Shown one piece after another: positions 1 through 8,694 of a stretch of DNA of 64,000 bases. The stretch's first letter is position 1. The number at the start of each line of letters is the position of its first letter. Source of the DNA: UBA4874 sp002399435 (GTDB lineage: Bacteria > Bacillota > Clostridia > Caldicoprobacterales > DTU083); contig DAISGI010000006.1 of the NCBI GenBank assembly GCA_036823195.1, positions 1 to 64,000 on the forward strand. The letters run 5' to 3'. A model generated the notes under the pieces. That model ran no database searches and was not told the DNA's origin. It saw only the letters and a program-made list of their open reading frames with translations. The position numbers and the translations under genes are program-made.

Positions 1-575
1 TTGATATATTCCTTACACCATTTCCGTTGACCTTCACGGTTCAAATGCATTCCATCCGGCAGAAACAGCGAAGTGTCATAATCCGTTCCGTCAAAAGTCA
101 TGGAAGTGGCATCCACATAATACATATAATCCGGGGAATCACAGTATTTTTTCAGTTTGTCATTAATCTTCATCGTCAGCGATGTATACTGGCTTCTGCC
201 GGGGAGCAGTAGTCCGCTCATTACAACAAGCTTTGCTTCCGGTAACTTTTCATAAACCGTGTCAAACATTTTTTTCTTATAATCCATGCATGCAGCGGCA
301 ATTTCGTGTTCGGTGCCGGTCTGATCCATATAATCGTTGGAACCGGTCTGGAAGAATACCAGGGACGGGTGATACGGATACAGTATCCGGTCCGCATTCT
401 CCAGGAGATCCTTGTCCGTACATCCGCCGAATCCATGATTCTGTACCTTGTACTCGCTGAGGTCGTCTTCCAGGTCCGTCCACATCCTGAAATTGGACGC
501 GCCGTAAAAGATAATCTCATTCTGACGCTTCAGGCTGTACCTCTTCGCAATAGCATTGACTTCTTCTTCAAACAT
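1..575 (-). CDS. SGNH/GDSL-family hydrolase, 3' end cut by window edge
   Basis: An open minus-strand frame runs from an ATG at 575 off the left edge (191 codons visible, no stop). The start has a strong ribosome binding site (GGGGAGGA about 10 bases upstream). Visible family blocks: FYGASN near residue 23 (block I, serine nucleophile region), NHGFGG near 47 (block II glycine), QTGSND near 76 (block III asparagine) and DGMHLN near the right end (block V Asp-x-x-His). These are the SGNH esterase/lipase catalytic positions. No signal peptide is seen, so a cytoplasmic esterase or deacylase acting on a small ester is likely; the substrate cannot be told. It lies 56 bases downstream of dnaB on the same strand and may be cotranscribed with it. 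Confidence in the fold is high and in substrate nil. Confidence 0.82.
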   Translation of the reverse strand, partial: MFEEEVNAIAKRYSLKRQNEIIFYGASNFRMWTDLEDDLSEYKVQNHGFGGCTDKDLLENADRILYPYHPSLVFFQTGSNDYMDQTGTEHEIAAACMDYKKKMFDTVYEKLPEAKLVVMSGLLLPGRSQYTSLTMKINDKLKKYCDSPDYMYYVDATSMTFDGTDYDTSLFLPDGMHLNREGQRKWCKEYI

Positions 576-631
576 AGACAAAACAGTTCCTCCCCGTATC
601 TCTTTTGTTGGTTAACATCCCCCGAAATTTT

Positions 632-1987
632 CTAATACTCCTGCCGGTTCCTTTCATAACTTGCAAACTGGGTATACTGCCCCAGCCACACCAGCTCCAC
701 GGTGCCCGTGGGGCCGTTCCTCTGCTTTGCAATAATCGCCTCGGCGATATTCTGTTTCTCCGAATCCGGATTGTAGTATTCATCCCGATACAAAAACACC
801 ACAAGATCGGCGTCCTGCTCAATGGCACCGGATTCCCTCAAATCACTCAGCATGGGCCGGTGGTCCTGTCTGGCTTCCGGTCCGCGGCTGAGCTGGGAAA
901 GGGTCACAACAGGCACTTCCAGCTCCCTGGCCAACGCCTTGAGGGACCGGGATATATCTGAAACTTCCTGCTGTCTGGACTCATTGTTCCCCCGTCCGGA
1001 CATCAGCTGAAGATAATCAATCACGATCATTCCCAGACCATGCTCCAGTTTCAGCCTTCTGGCCTTGGACCGGATTTCCATGGCAGAGATGGCCGGTGTA
1101 TCGTCAATAAAGATCGGAGCCTGGGACAGAGGTGTCGCCGCCTGCACCAGCTTGATCCAATCCTCTTCCGTCAGATCACCGGTACGGATCTTCTGGAGCT
1201 CGATATGCGACTGACAGCTGAGCATACGCTGAACCAGCTGATCCTTTGACATTTCCAGGCTGAAAACAGCTACCGGCACTTTGGAATGGACAGCCGCATA
1301 TTGAGCGATGTTAAGGGCAAAGCTGGTTTTCCCCATGGACGGCCGCCCGGCAATCAGAACAAAATCCGACGGATTCAATCCGGATGTGCGCAGGTCAAAA
1401 TCACGGAACCCGGTGGCAACCCCGACAATTTTACCCTTGTTCTTTGTGAGCTCCTCAATTCTGGAATAAGTGTCCAGCAGAATGGTCTTTATGGGTTCAA
1501 AATCCTGATCATTCTTACGCTGGGAAATATCAAATATCTTTTTTTCCGCATGATCAATGATGATGTCCAGATCCTCGGAAGCAGCATAGCTTTCCTGCAT
1601 AATATCGCCGGAAGCAGCAATCAGCCTGCGGAGAACCGCTTTTTCCTCCACAATCCGGATGTAATACCGCACGTTTGCGGTGCTGGGCACAGTCATGGAC
1701 AGATCGGAGATATAGGTGCCGCCCCCCACCGTTTCCAGAGTTCCCCTCTGCCGCAGGGATTCCGCCAAAGTGACAAGATCCACCGGCATGCCGCGATCGT
1801 AGATATCCAGGATCGCCTCATAAATCTCCCGGTGCGCGTCGGAATAAAAATCCTCCCCATGCAGCACTTCCGCCGCCGCGGCCACAGCCTCCTTATCCAG
1901 GAGCATTGAGCCAAGAACCGACTGCTCGGCTTCCATGCTGTTCGGAGGAATACGTTGCTTTAATTGTTGTATGGAACTGGAATCCAT
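632..1987 (-). CDS. dnaB: Replicative DNA helicase DnaB
   Basis: 451 residues, normal length for the hexameric 5'-3' replicative helicase that unwinds DNA ahead of the fork and recruits primase. The N-terminal domain begins with a typical PPNSMEAEQSVLGSML stretch. The RecA-like C-terminal domain has Walker A GRPSMGKT near residue 205, VIDYLQLM (Walker B/H3) near 315 and a DLRESGAIEQDAD segment near 370. No intein or insertion is present. It follows rplI by 28 bases, as in many Bacillota. In the B. subtilis nomenclature this gene is dnaC; dnaB is used for the E. coli type. ATG start at 1987. Confidence 0.97.
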   Translation of the reverse strand: MDSSSIQQLKQRIPPNSMEAEQSVLGSMLLDKEAVAAAAEVLHGEDFYSDAHREIYEAILDIYDRGMPVDLVTLAESLRQRGTLETVGGGTYISDLSMTVPSTANVRYYIRIVEEKAVLRRLIAASGDIMQESYAASEDLDIIIDHAEKKIFDISQRKNDQDFEPIKTILLDTYSRIEELTKNKGKIVGVATGFRDFDLRTSGLNPSDFVLIAGRPSMGKTSFALNIAQYAAVHSKVPVAVFSLEMSKDQLVQRMLSCQSHIELQKIRTGDLTEEDWIKLVQAATPLSQAPIFIDDTPAISAMEIRSKARRLKLEHGLGMIVIDYLQLMSGRGNNESRQQEVSDISRSLKALARELEVPVVTLSQLSRGPEARQDHRPMLSDLRESGAIEQDADLVVFLYRDEYYNPDSEKQNIAEAIIAKQRNGPTGTVELVWLGQYTQFASYERNRQEY

Positions 1988-2015
1988 TCTCCGGAACCCC
2001 CCATAAATTGCCTCT

Positions 2016-2462
2016 CTACTCTTCTTCCACCTTTACATTCAGCGTGGCGGTTACTTCCGGATAAACCTTTACTTCCAGGCGAAAACTTCCCAGGTTCCGG
2101 ATAGGCTCCGGCAGCACAATCTTCTTTCGGTCAATATTCAGATGATGCTGGGACTTTAAGGTGTCCGCAATCTCCTTATTGGTTACGGAGCCAAACAGCT
2201 TGCCATTTTCCCCGCTTTTTACCTTTACCGTCACCTGCAGGCCTGACAGGGTCTGCGCCTGCTTCTTTGCTTCCTCCAGCTCTGTCTCTTTACGCTTTTC
2301 CTCCGCAACCTGCCGGTTCTTCAGCTCATTCATGCCCTGACTGGTGGCCCGAACCGCCAGCTTATGGGGCAGCAGATAATTGCGTGCATAACCGTCGCTG
2401 ACGCTGACGACCTCCCCCTTTTGTCCTTTGCTCTTTACATCCTCCAATAAAATGACCTTCAT
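2016..2462 (-). CDS. rplI: 50S ribosomal protein L9
   Basis: 148 residues, the normal length. The N-terminal rRNA-binding domain shows MKVILLEDV, then GxKGEVV and GYARNYLLP, followed by a charged connecting helix (residues about 45-75) and the C-terminal domain with GKLFGSVT. L9 binds domain V of 23S rRNA near the L1 stalk and helps maintain reading frame. The ATG overlaps the stop codon of gdpP by four bases (ATGA), indicating translational coupling, and dnaB follows directly. Confidence 0.97.
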   Translation of the reverse strand: MKVILLEDVKSKGQKGEVVSVSDGYARNYLLPHKLAVRATSQGMNELKNRQVAEEKRKETELEEAKKQAQTLSGLQVTVKVKSGENGKLFGSVTNKEIADTLKSQHHLNIDRKKIVLPEPIRNLGSFRLEVKVYPEVTATLNVKVEEE

Positions 2463-4471
2463 TTGTTTTCTCCTTCCTCGCTGAATTCTTTCAAATATTC
2501 CTCAACGGCATCCATAACCCGCTGTCTGCCTTCCTCCATTGAGATACCTCCCAGCTGGGCGCCAGCCATGGTCAGATGCCCTCCGCCTCCCAGCTTTTCC
2601 AGTATCAGCTGCATATTGATGCTGCCAAAGGAGCGTCCGCTGATCATAATACCTTCCGGAGTGGAGCACAAGACCACCGATGCCGAAATCCCCTGAATGG
2701 CCAGCAGACTGTCTGCTGCCTGCGCCGCAATCAGCTGGGCATTGGGTGTGCCGGGCGGGCATTCTGACATGGCAATGCCCGGCTGAATCATCGTTGCCCT
2801 TTTTACCGTTTCCGACCGGCTGATAAAGGTATCCATATCATCCCGGAACAGCTGCCGGACGGAGGTGGGATCCGCTCCCAGCCTGCGCAGATAGGATGCC
2901 GCCTCATAGGTCCGGACTCCGGTCTTGAAAATAAAATTCTTGGTGTCCATGGTAATCCCTGCCAGCAGCGCATCTGCCTCCAGAGGATTTACTTTTATAT
3001 TCTCACCGAAGTACTGCATGACTTCGGTAACCAGCTCGCTGGCAGAAGACGCATAGGACTCCAGATAAGTCAGCGTGGCATTTTCAATGAAATCCGCGCT
3101 CCTTCTGTGATGGTCAAAAACCACAATATGCTCCGCATTCCGGATCAGATCCGGGGCCTCCGTAAAGCCGGGCCGGTTGGTATCCACTACAACCAGCAGC
3201 GTATCATGATCCATTCGCTTCATCGCATCCTCCGGGTGGATAAAAAGTCCGTTATAGGCCTCTTTTTCCTGCAGCCTCTTCATCAGGGGCTCCACGGAAA
3301 CATTGGATCTGTTCAGTACAATATGGGCCTCCCTGCCGACGTACCTGGCGCAGCAGTAAATTCCCAATGCGGAGCCGAGGGAATCCAGATCCGGGATCTC
3401 ATGGCTCATGATGAATATGATACTGGAATGCTCCATCAGCTCCCACAGCGCGTTGGCGATCACCCTGGACTTCACCTTTGTCCGTTTCTCCACCCCCTGA
3501 CTCTTTCCGCCGTAGAAGAACAGCTTTGTACCCTCTTTGACGACGGCCTGGTCCCCTCCGCGTCCCAAAGCCAGGTCTACAGCCGACAGTGCGCTGATGC
3601 TGGACTGTGCAGGGTTTTCCGCATCCAGCCCCGCACCAATGCTGAGGGTAACCGGGATCCGGTTGCCGGCCTGGATTCTCCGCACCCGATCAAGAATGTT
3701 GAATCGTTCCTTCTGCAGCTTTTTCAGTGCCTGTGCCTCCATGACCACAATAAACTTCTCCCGGTCGTATTTGACCCAGGCAGCATGGAGTTCAACCGCC
3801 CACTCTGCAATGCAGGATTCAATCTCGGCAAGCACCGCCGCTCTTTTGATATCCTCCGTATTGGCCAGGACTTCGTCATAATTGTCAACGGTAATATGAG
3901 CGATGACGGTCTTCTGTGCCTGGCACAAAGCGCGGACCCGGTGTTCCTCCGTGATATCCAGCCAATAGATCAGAAAGATCACCTTGCTTTTGCGGCTGTC
4001 ATTTCCCGTCCTGACAGGCGTCCACAGAACCTGATACCATTTATTATGAAAGAACAGTTCATGATGGCTTCCCTTCCGGGAATCGCCAAACCGGGAAGGC
4101 GTCAGCTCCGGTACAAAGTCATGAATATTGCGTTCCAGCAGCTTTTCCCCCTGGAACATTCCCCCAAATTGAGGATTGTACCAGGTAATGTCCCCTCCTG
4201 CCTCGATCACCACCAGGGGAACAGGGATACTTAGTACTGCGTTTTTAGTGGCCCAGTCAATATCCTCTGAAAGAGTCTCCAGATAGCTGTTCCATTCCTC
4301 TTTGCGGCGGCGCACAATTCTCCGGTTATAACAGGCCAGAATCAGAAAGACAAGAAGAGCCATGCCACCGATCCAGTAATCAAATCGCAAGAGGATCAGA
4401 GCCAAAAACAGGACAACAGCCAAATAAATCCTGGCTTCCGGCAGGTTTAACTTCTTGAAATGTTTTTTCAT
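2459..4471 (-). CDS. gdpP: Cyclic-di-AMP phosphodiesterase GdpP (YybT)
   Basis: 670 residues, the expected length for GdpP, which hydrolyses c-di-AMP to pApA at the membrane. Domain order: two membrane helices (about 15-46), a PAS-like sensor domain (about 75-170), a degenerate GGDEF domain (about 190-320) lacking an intact GGDEF motif, then DHH (about 345-500) and DHHA1 (about 580-660). Catalytic metal-binding motifs are visible: SHEIPDLDSLGSA, VVVDTNRPG and the DHH motif proper, VFDHHRR; GGGGHLTMAGA marks DHHA1. All needed Asp and His residues appear intact. Its position between yybS and rplI is the standard Bacillota context. In related bacteria loss of GdpP raises c-di-AMP and affects beta-lactam tolerance and osmolyte control. 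Confidence 0.95.
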   Translation of the reverse strand: MKKHFKKLNLPEARIYLAVVLFLALILLRFDYWIGGMALLVFLILACYNRRIVRRRKEEWNSYLETLSEDIDWATKNAVLSIPVPLVVIEAGGDITWYNPQFGGMFQGEKLLERNIHDFVPELTPSRFGDSRKGSHHELFFHNKWYQVLWTPVRTGNDSRKSKVIFLIYWLDITEEHRVRALCQAQKTVIAHITVDNYDEVLANTEDIKRAAVLAEIESCIAEWAVELHAAWVKYDREKFIVVMEAQALKKLQKERFNILDRVRRIQAGNRIPVTLSIGAGLDAENPAQSSISALSAVDLALGRGGDQAVVKEGTKLFFYGGKSQGVEKRTKVKSRVIANALWELMEHSSIIFIMSHEIPDLDSLGSALGIYCCARYVGREAHIVLNRSNVSVEPLMKRLQEKEAYNGLFIHPEDAMKRMDHDTLLVVVDTNRPGFTEAPDLIRNAEHIVVFDHHRRSADFIENATLTYLESYASSASELVTEVMQYFGENIKVNPLEADALLAGITMDTKNFIFKTGVRTYEAASYLRRLGADPTSVRQLFRDDMDTFISRSETVKRATMIQPGIAMSECPPGTPNAQLIAAQAADSLLAIQGISASVVLCSTPEGIMISGRSFGSINMQLILEKLGGGGHLTMAGAQLGGISMEEGRQRVMDAVEEYLKEFSEEGENK

Positions 4472-4490
4472 GCTCTTCCCTACCTTCTGT

Positions 4491-5270
4491 TTAGTCCTTG
4501 TTGAGAATCAATTTATCCCGGTACCGCTTCCGTAACTGGAAGACATGATCCAGTATTCCCAGAAGAAGCAATCCAAACCCCAGAAACGCATAAAGAACGG
4601 CAGCCAGCAGCAGCCGAAAAACAAAGGGAATCCGAACTGCTTTCAGGAAAAACCACAATACCGCAAGGCCCAGCATCCTGAAAAGAAATGAAATCAGCGC
4701 AGTGCCTGTAGAATATACCACTTCAAGGCTTGGAATCCCCATCCAGCTGCCAAACAGGGCAATCAGCAGCAGGACAATCAACCCAAACCCCATCCCCCTG
4801 GGCAGCTTCCATTCCGCAAATGCGGGGATCGGTCCCATGCTTCGTCCGGACTTCTTCATGATAAAACGAATCACAAGAAATAAAAATGTTCCGTAAACAA
4901 TGGAATAAATCAGAAGCGAAGCGGGAACCGCCTGCTTCATCTGCTGTACCATGAAATTGGCCAGCTGCTGTGCAGAAGTAAAATTCTTGAACATCCCCAA
5001 CTCATGATACCTGGACAAAATTTCATCCGTATTGATCACGCCGCTGGTCAATACCTGCCGAAAAGAGTCCCATACCGCATCGAATGCCGACTGCCCGGTT
5101 CGCATGGAATAGGCCTTTAAATACAGCAATATGGAGAGCAGGACACTCCCGGATGACAATAAAATATTCTCATAGAAATCGGACCGTTTTCCCAGTTTCC
5201 AGGCCTGCAGCACAATCAGTACAATTGGCAGAACAATGAGGAAAAAGCCCGAGACAAGCTGCAAATTCAT
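4491..5270 (-). CDS. yybS: YybS-type membrane protein (DUF2232)
   Basis: 259 residues, very hydrophobic, with about six to eight predicted membrane segments (for example near residues 5-25, 38-52, 125-145, 162-185 and 215-240). Sequence character and position directly upstream of gdpP-rplI-dnaB match the YybS/DUF2232 family, which in Firmicutes sits in exactly this cluster. The function is not known. The family has been likened to the membrane S-components of vitamin uptake (ECF) transporters, but no specific substrate can be assigned here. It ends 19 bases before gdpP, so the two are cotranscribed. The protein is less conserved than its neighbours, which fits the family. Confidence 0.85.
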   Translation of the reverse strand: MNLQLVSGFFLIVLPIVLIVLQAWKLGKRSDFYENILLSSGSVLLSILLYLKAYSMRTGQSAFDAVWDSFRQVLTSGVINTDEILSRYHELGMFKNFTSAQQLANFMVQQMKQAVPASLLIYSIVYGTFLFLVIRFIMKKSGRSMGPIPAFAEWKLPRGMGFGLIVLLLIALFGSWMGIPSLEVVYSTGTALISFLFRMLGLAVLWFFLKAVRIPFVFRLLLAAVLYAFLGFGLLLLGILDHVFQLRKRYRDKLILNKD

Positions 5271-5292
5271 TTCAACACCTCAGATATTTCTT

Positions 5293-5619
5293 TCATCCCT
5301 CTTTCCCGGTTTTACAGTATTCACCGAGAGAGGTCAGATCCCCAAAATACTTTTCCACATCATGCTCTTCCACAATGCCAAGGCGAATTTTGCTTTCGAT
5401 CCTGCGGCCAATCGTATCATAGGAGATACCCAGTCTCTTCCCAAGCAAATAAGCAGCAACAATCATACTGGAAAGGCAATCCGCCAACGCCTCCTGGGAT
5501 CCTTTGATGCCATTGGCCAGCAGCCGGTAAATCTCTGCCACTGATGTCAGGATTTCACTTTTCAGCCATTCCACCAAGCGTATATTCCTTGCGATGTCCA
5601 GCTCTGTATCTTTTGCCAT
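5293..5619 (-). CDS. MazG-like family protein
   Basis: 108 residues, soluble and mostly helical (ARNIRLVEWLKSEIL, DCLSSMIVAAYLLGKRLG). Size, composition and position between rpsR and yybS match the small MazG-like family (PF12643) of Clostridia. True MazG pyrophosphohydrolases carry an ExxE-x(12-28)-ExxD metal site; here the acidic residues are sparse, so activity as a nucleotide hydrolase is uncertain. It is the first gene of the mazG-like/yybS/gdpP/rplI/dnaB operon, with a strong promoter about 120 bases upstream. Family membership is inferred from sequence character and synteny. Confidence 0.75.
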   Translation of the reverse strand: MAKDTELDIARNIRLVEWLKSEILTSVAEIYRLLANGIKGSQEALADCLSSMIVAAYLLGKRLGISYDTIGRRIESKIRLGIVEEHDVEKYFGDLTSLGEYCKTGKEG

Positions 5620-5737
5620 CTAAGCAAGCCACCACCTTTCCAGGCATCCTGTCAAGCCTGCCCGGGCTTACCAGGCCTGTCCGTCCGTTCTACAGTACAC
5701 CACGCCAGACAGGGAACGGGCATACAAATACACAATT

Positions 5738-5766
5738 ATTCTATACGCATCCCGTCTCTTTGTCAA
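5738..5766 (-). promoter_or_regulatory. SigA-type promoter for the mazG-like/yybS/gdpP/rplI/dnaB operon
   Basis: On the minus strand, TTGACA (5766-5761) and TAGAAT (5743-5738) are separated by exactly 17 bases. Transcription would start near 5730, leaving an untranslated leader of about 110 bases. It lies just beyond the terminator of the rpsF operon, so the two operons are separate units. Confidence 0.85.
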
Positions 5767-5842
5767 TATTGGAAATTCAGTTCCCTTTCATACATTATTA
5801 TCCAATACAGTATCCAGTCTTCCCCCGCGAACCCATGTAGAA

Positions 5843-5871
5843 CAAAAAGCCGTTCCGGTAATGGAACGGCT
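5843..5871 (-). terminator. Intrinsic terminator of the rpsF-ssb-rpsR operon
   Basis: Nine-base-pair stem AGCCGTTCC/GGAACGGCT with a six-base loop, followed on the minus strand by a run of T. It begins six bases after the rpsR stop codon. Confidence 0.9.
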
Positions 5872-5876
5872 CTTCT

Positions 5877-6119
5877 TTACTCCGCAGAGTAAGGCAGCAG
5901 TGCTATGTGACGGGCACGTTTGATCGCCATGGTCACCTGACGCTGATGCTTTGCGCAGTTGCCCGATATTCTCCTGGGAAGAATCTTCCCCCGCTCGGTA
6001 ATATACTTTCTCAGTTTGAATACGTCCTTGTAATCGATCGTATCCACTTTATCTGCACAGAAAGCACATACACGCCTCTTGGGCTTTCTATTCCTCTGTC
6101 TTCTTGCATTATCAGCCAT
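5877..6119 (-). CDS. rpsR: 30S ribosomal protein S18
   Basis: 80 residues, normal length. A basic N-terminus leads into RRVCAFC, then KLRKYITERGKILPRRISG and a KRARHIALLPY end typical of S18. S18 pairs with S6 on the small-subunit platform. CxxC at 18-21 and a later CxxH resemble the cysteine-containing, possibly zinc-binding form of S18. It is the last gene of rpsF-ssb-rpsR, 19 bases after ssb, and is followed at once by a terminator. Confidence 0.97.
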   Translation of the reverse strand: MADNARRQRNRKPKRRVCAFCADKVDTIDYKDVFKLRKYITERGKILPRRISGNCAKHQRQVTMAIKRARHIALLPYSAE

Positions 6120-6138
6120 TCTCCAGCCTCCTGTTCAT

Positions 6139-6603
6139 TTAGAATGGAAGTTCATCATCATCCACATCCAATGGAGAGAATCCCTCCGGTTCGGATGCTC
6201 CGTGGCCGGATGGATTGGAATGTCCGCTGCCCGGCGCCGGCGCATTTCCAGGCGCACCATTTCCAGGCGCACCGCCGGAACCCGGGTTCCTCTCCAGGAA
6301 CTGAACTTCATCTGCTACAACTTCGGTGATATAACGCCTCAGACCATCATTGCCCTCATAACTTCTCACCTGCATACGCCCGGACACTGCAACAAGCCTG
6401 CCCTTTGTCAGATACCTGGCACAGGTCTCCGCCAGGCTGCGCCACGCAACAACAGGGATAAAGTCCGCTTCCCTTTCCCCCTGTTGATTGGTAAAATTCC
6501 GATCAACAGCTATGGTAAAGGATGTAACGCTTATGTTGTTTGAAGTGGATCTGAGCTCGGGATCCTTTGTTAAACGTCCGATCAAAATAGCTTTGTTTAA
6601 CAT
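6139..6603 (-). CDS. ssb: Single-stranded DNA-binding protein
   Basis: 154 residues. The OB-fold domain (about 1-105) begins MLNKAILIGRLTKDPELR and includes DFIPVVAWRSLAE and GRLVAVSGRMQ. A Gly/Pro/Asn-rich flexible linker (about 110-145) follows, then the acidic tip DDDELPF that recruits replication and repair proteins. The start ATG overlaps the rpsF stop by one base (TAATG). The rpsF-ssb-rpsR arrangement is the standard Bacillota ssbA operon. Confidence 0.97.
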   Translation of the reverse strand: MLNKAILIGRLTKDPELRSTSNNISVTSFTIAVDRNFTNQQGEREADFIPVVAWRSLAETCARYLTKGRLVAVSGRMQVRSYEGNDGLRRYITEVVADEVQFLERNPGSGGAPGNGAPGNAPAPGSGHSNPSGHGASEPEGFSPLDVDDDELPF

Positions 6604-6908
6604 TAATCAACACCCGCCTTTTTTTCATCTTCGCGAATCGTCAGAAAGCGTATAATATCATCAGTTATTTTATAAACACGTTCCAGCTCATGCGGCACGG
6701 TCGGTTCGGCAGTAAAATTCATAAGCACATAATAGCCTTCCTTAAAATCCTGAATCGGATAGGCCAGCCTTCTTTTGCCCCACTCATCCACATTATCCAC
6801 ATGACCGCCTTGCTGCTCAATCAAAGTGTTGAACTTTTCCACCAGAGCTTTCAAGCCTTCCTCTTCCACGGTAGGCTTTATGACATAAATGGTTTCGTAT
6901 TTATTCAT
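6603..6908 (-). CDS. rpsF: 30S ribosomal protein S6
   Basis: 101 residues from the ATG at 6908 (MNKYETIYVIKP). A GTG at 6920 in the same frame lies inside the ribosome binding site GGAGGAGGTG and is not the start. S6 core motifs are present: KFNTLIEQQGG, WGKRRLAYPIQ and GYYVLMNFTAEP. S6 binds S18 on the platform of the 30S subunit. First gene of the rpsF-ssb-rpsR operon, behind a clear SigA promoter. Confidence 0.96.
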   Translation of the reverse strand: MNKYETIYVIKPTVEEEGLKALVEKFNTLIEQQGGHVDNVDEWGKRRLAYPIQDFKEGYYVLMNFTAEPTVPHELERVYKITDDIIRFLTIREDEKKAGVD

Positions 6909-6928
6909 GAGTCTGCTCACCTCCTCCC

Positions 6929-6955
6929 GGACAAACGGCCCTGCATATTTTGCAG
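6929..6955 (-). promoter_or_regulatory. Possible S6:S18-binding leader element
   Basis: The roughly 60-base leader of rpsF holds a small hairpin (CTGCA/TGCAG) followed by GGCCGTTTGTCC, which carries a CCG in a possible loop just before the ribosome binding site. Many bacteria autoregulate rpsF through an S6:S18-binding RNA whose key feature is an exposed CCG. The match is by position and motif only; the fold is not certain. Confidence 0.35.
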
Positions 6956-6977
6956 AGCAAGGATGTTATTTAAGACA

Positions 6978-7006
6978 AGTATATCATTGAATAATGCGTT
7001 CTGCAA
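6978..7006 (-). promoter_or_regulatory. SigA-type promoter for rpsF-ssb-rpsR
   Basis: TTGCAG (7006-7001) and TATACT (6983-6978) on the minus strand with a 17-base spacer. Predicted start near 6971, about 63 bases before the rpsF ATG. Confidence 0.82.
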
Positions 7007-7019
7007 CCTAATTTGATTT

Positions 7020-7814
7020 TTAATATTTTTGTAAATTTTGTTCCTTTGCATAACCCATGCTGATTTCATTGAATTTATCGAGAATATCATCGATTTTCAA
7101 TTGCTCCTTTTCCCTGTCCGACCGATCCATTACCACTTTGCCCTGATGCATCATAACCAGCCGGGTTCCATATTCCACCGCATACCGCAGATTGTGCGTC
7201 ACCATAATGGTGGTGATTCCCTTCTCCTTTACGATCTTGTCCGTTAGCTCCATAATCCGTTCTGCTGTGCCGGGATCCAGCGCGGCGGTATGCTCGTCCA
7301 GAATCAGGAAGTCGATGGGAGTCATGGTGGACATCAGCAAAGCCAGAGCCTGTCGCTGGCCTCCGGACAGAGCGCCCACCGGAATATCCAGATTCTCCTC
7401 CAGTCCCAGGTTCAGCTCCCGGAGAGCCTCCCGGTACCGGGAGATGCGTTTTGCATCGATCCCTTTCTTCAGTCCAAAGGGTTTCCCCTTGTTATCCGCC
7501 AGGGACAGATTTTCAAGAAGAGTCATACCGGAACAGGTACCCATGGCCGGGTTCTGGAATACCCTTCCGATAAACTTCAGCCTTCTGTGCTCCGGCATGG
7601 CGGTGATGTCCTTTCCCCGAAGGAAGATTTGGCCGAGGTCCACCGGAATGCTGCCGCAAATCATATTCAGCAGGGAGGTTTTCCCCGAGCCATTGCTCCC
7701 TACCACCGTTACGAACTCCTGATCCCCCACGGTAAAATCAAAATGATCAAACAGGCAGAGTTCATGAGCCGTACCCGGATAATAATGCTTTTGTATCCCC
7801 CGCAGCTCAAGCAT
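7020..7814 (-). CDS. ABC transporter ATPase, amino-acid (probably tryptophan) importer
   Basis: 264 residues with a complete ABC domain: Walker A GSNGSGKT near residue 39, Q-loop RVFQNPAMG, signature LSGGQRQA near 148, Walker B FLILDEHTAALDP and switch histidine in MVTHNLR. The D-loop and H-loop are intact, so it should hydrolyse ATP and drive import. It is the third gene of a three-gene importer (lipoprotein, permease, ATPase) and overlaps the permease by eight bases. This composition, with a PF04392-type binding protein and a BPD_transp_2-type permease, matches the TrpXYZ systems of Firmicutes. The T-box upstream supports a tryptophan role. Close relatives can carry other aromatic substrates, so specificity is inferred. 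Confidence 0.88.
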   Translation of the reverse strand: MLELRGIQKHYYPGTAHELCLFDHFDFTVGDQEFVTVVGSNGSGKTSLLNMICGSIPVDLGQIFLRGKDITAMPEHRRLKFIGRVFQNPAMGTCSGMTLLENLSLADNKGKPFGLKKGIDAKRISRYREALRELNLGLEENLDIPVGALSGGQRQALALLMSTMTPIDFLILDEHTAALDPGTAERIMELTDKIVKEKGITTIMVTHNLRYAVEYGTRLVMMHQGKVVMDRSDREKEQLKIDDILDKFNEISMGYAKEQNLQKY

Positions 7815-8694
7815 TTGCCGTCACCTTCCCTTTTCGGCCGCTGCTCACGGCCAGAATCAACAGAAACAGCACGGCTGTAATCAGCTTCAGATCGGAGGCG
7901 GCCATGCCAAGGGAAATGGCGGCAGCCACGCACGTCTTGTAAACGATGGAGCCAAAGATCACTGCGGTTGTCGCTTTTACAGAGGTCCGCTTCTGAAACA
8001 GTTTCATCCCGATAATGACGCTGGCAAGACCGATCACCATGGTGCCGGTCCCGGTTGAAATTTCAAAGAATCCGCTTTTCTGACAATACAGACAGCCGGA
8101 CAGGGCGACAAACGCATTGGAAAGGGACAATCCAATAATTTTGACCGTGCCTTTGTCCTTCGCCAGAGAGGTGATCAGGGCTTCGTTGTCCCCTGCCGCC
8201 CGGAGCAGGAACCCGGATTTGGTGCCAAGATACCAATCCAGCAGCCGCTTCATAACCATTCCAATCAGGAACAGGAAAAGAACCGCCAGAAAGGGCTGGA
8301 CACCGGCCGGAACCCATTTGTCCAGAAAAGCATTGTCAAAGATGGTTTCCCTGGAGAACACAGGTACATTGGCTCTGCCTGCAATCCGCAGATTCAGGGA
8401 GTAGAGGGCAGTCATCATGATAATGCCGGACAGCAGATCCCTTACCCGGAGCTTGATGTGAATCAGTCCGGTCAGCATTCCGGCGGCTGCCCCCGCAAAA
8501 AAGGAAACAGGCAGGGTAAGCAGGGGATTTGCGCCGGCCTGGAGCAGGACCGCGGTAACCGCTCCTCCCAGCGGGAAGGTTCCATCCACGGACAGGTCCG
8601 GAAAGTTCAGTATCCGGTAAGTGAGATACACCCCCAGCGCCATAATCGCGTAAGTCAGACCTTCTTCCAATATTCCCATTATAATATCTGTCAT
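7807..8694 (-). CDS. ABC transporter permease, probable tryptophan importer
   Basis: 295 residues with about eight to nine membrane helices. It belongs to the permease type seen in branched-chain amino acid and TrpY-like importers (BPD_transp_2): FPDLSVDGTFPLGGA near the N-terminus and GLASVIIG near residue 225 are characteristic. It partners the ATPase with which it overlaps by eight bases. Its start codon is covered by the stop of an upstream 15-codon frame (ATGA), within a 31-bp direct repeat that duplicates its ribosome binding site and first codons. Confidence 0.87.
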   Translation of the reverse strand: MTDIIMGILEEGLTYAIMALGVYLTYRILNFPDLSVDGTFPLGGAVTAVLLQAGANPLLTLPVSFFAGAAAGMLTGLIHIKLRVRDLLSGIIMMTALYSLNLRIAGRANVPVFSRETIFDNAFLDKWVPAGVQPFLAVLFLFLIGMVMKRLLDWYLGTKSGFLLRAAGDNEALITSLAKDKGTVKIIGLSLSNAFVALSGCLYCQKSGFFEISTGTGTMVIGLASVIIGMKLFQKRTSVKATTAVIFGSIVYKTCVAAAISLGMAASDLKLITAVLFLLILAVSSGRKGKVTANA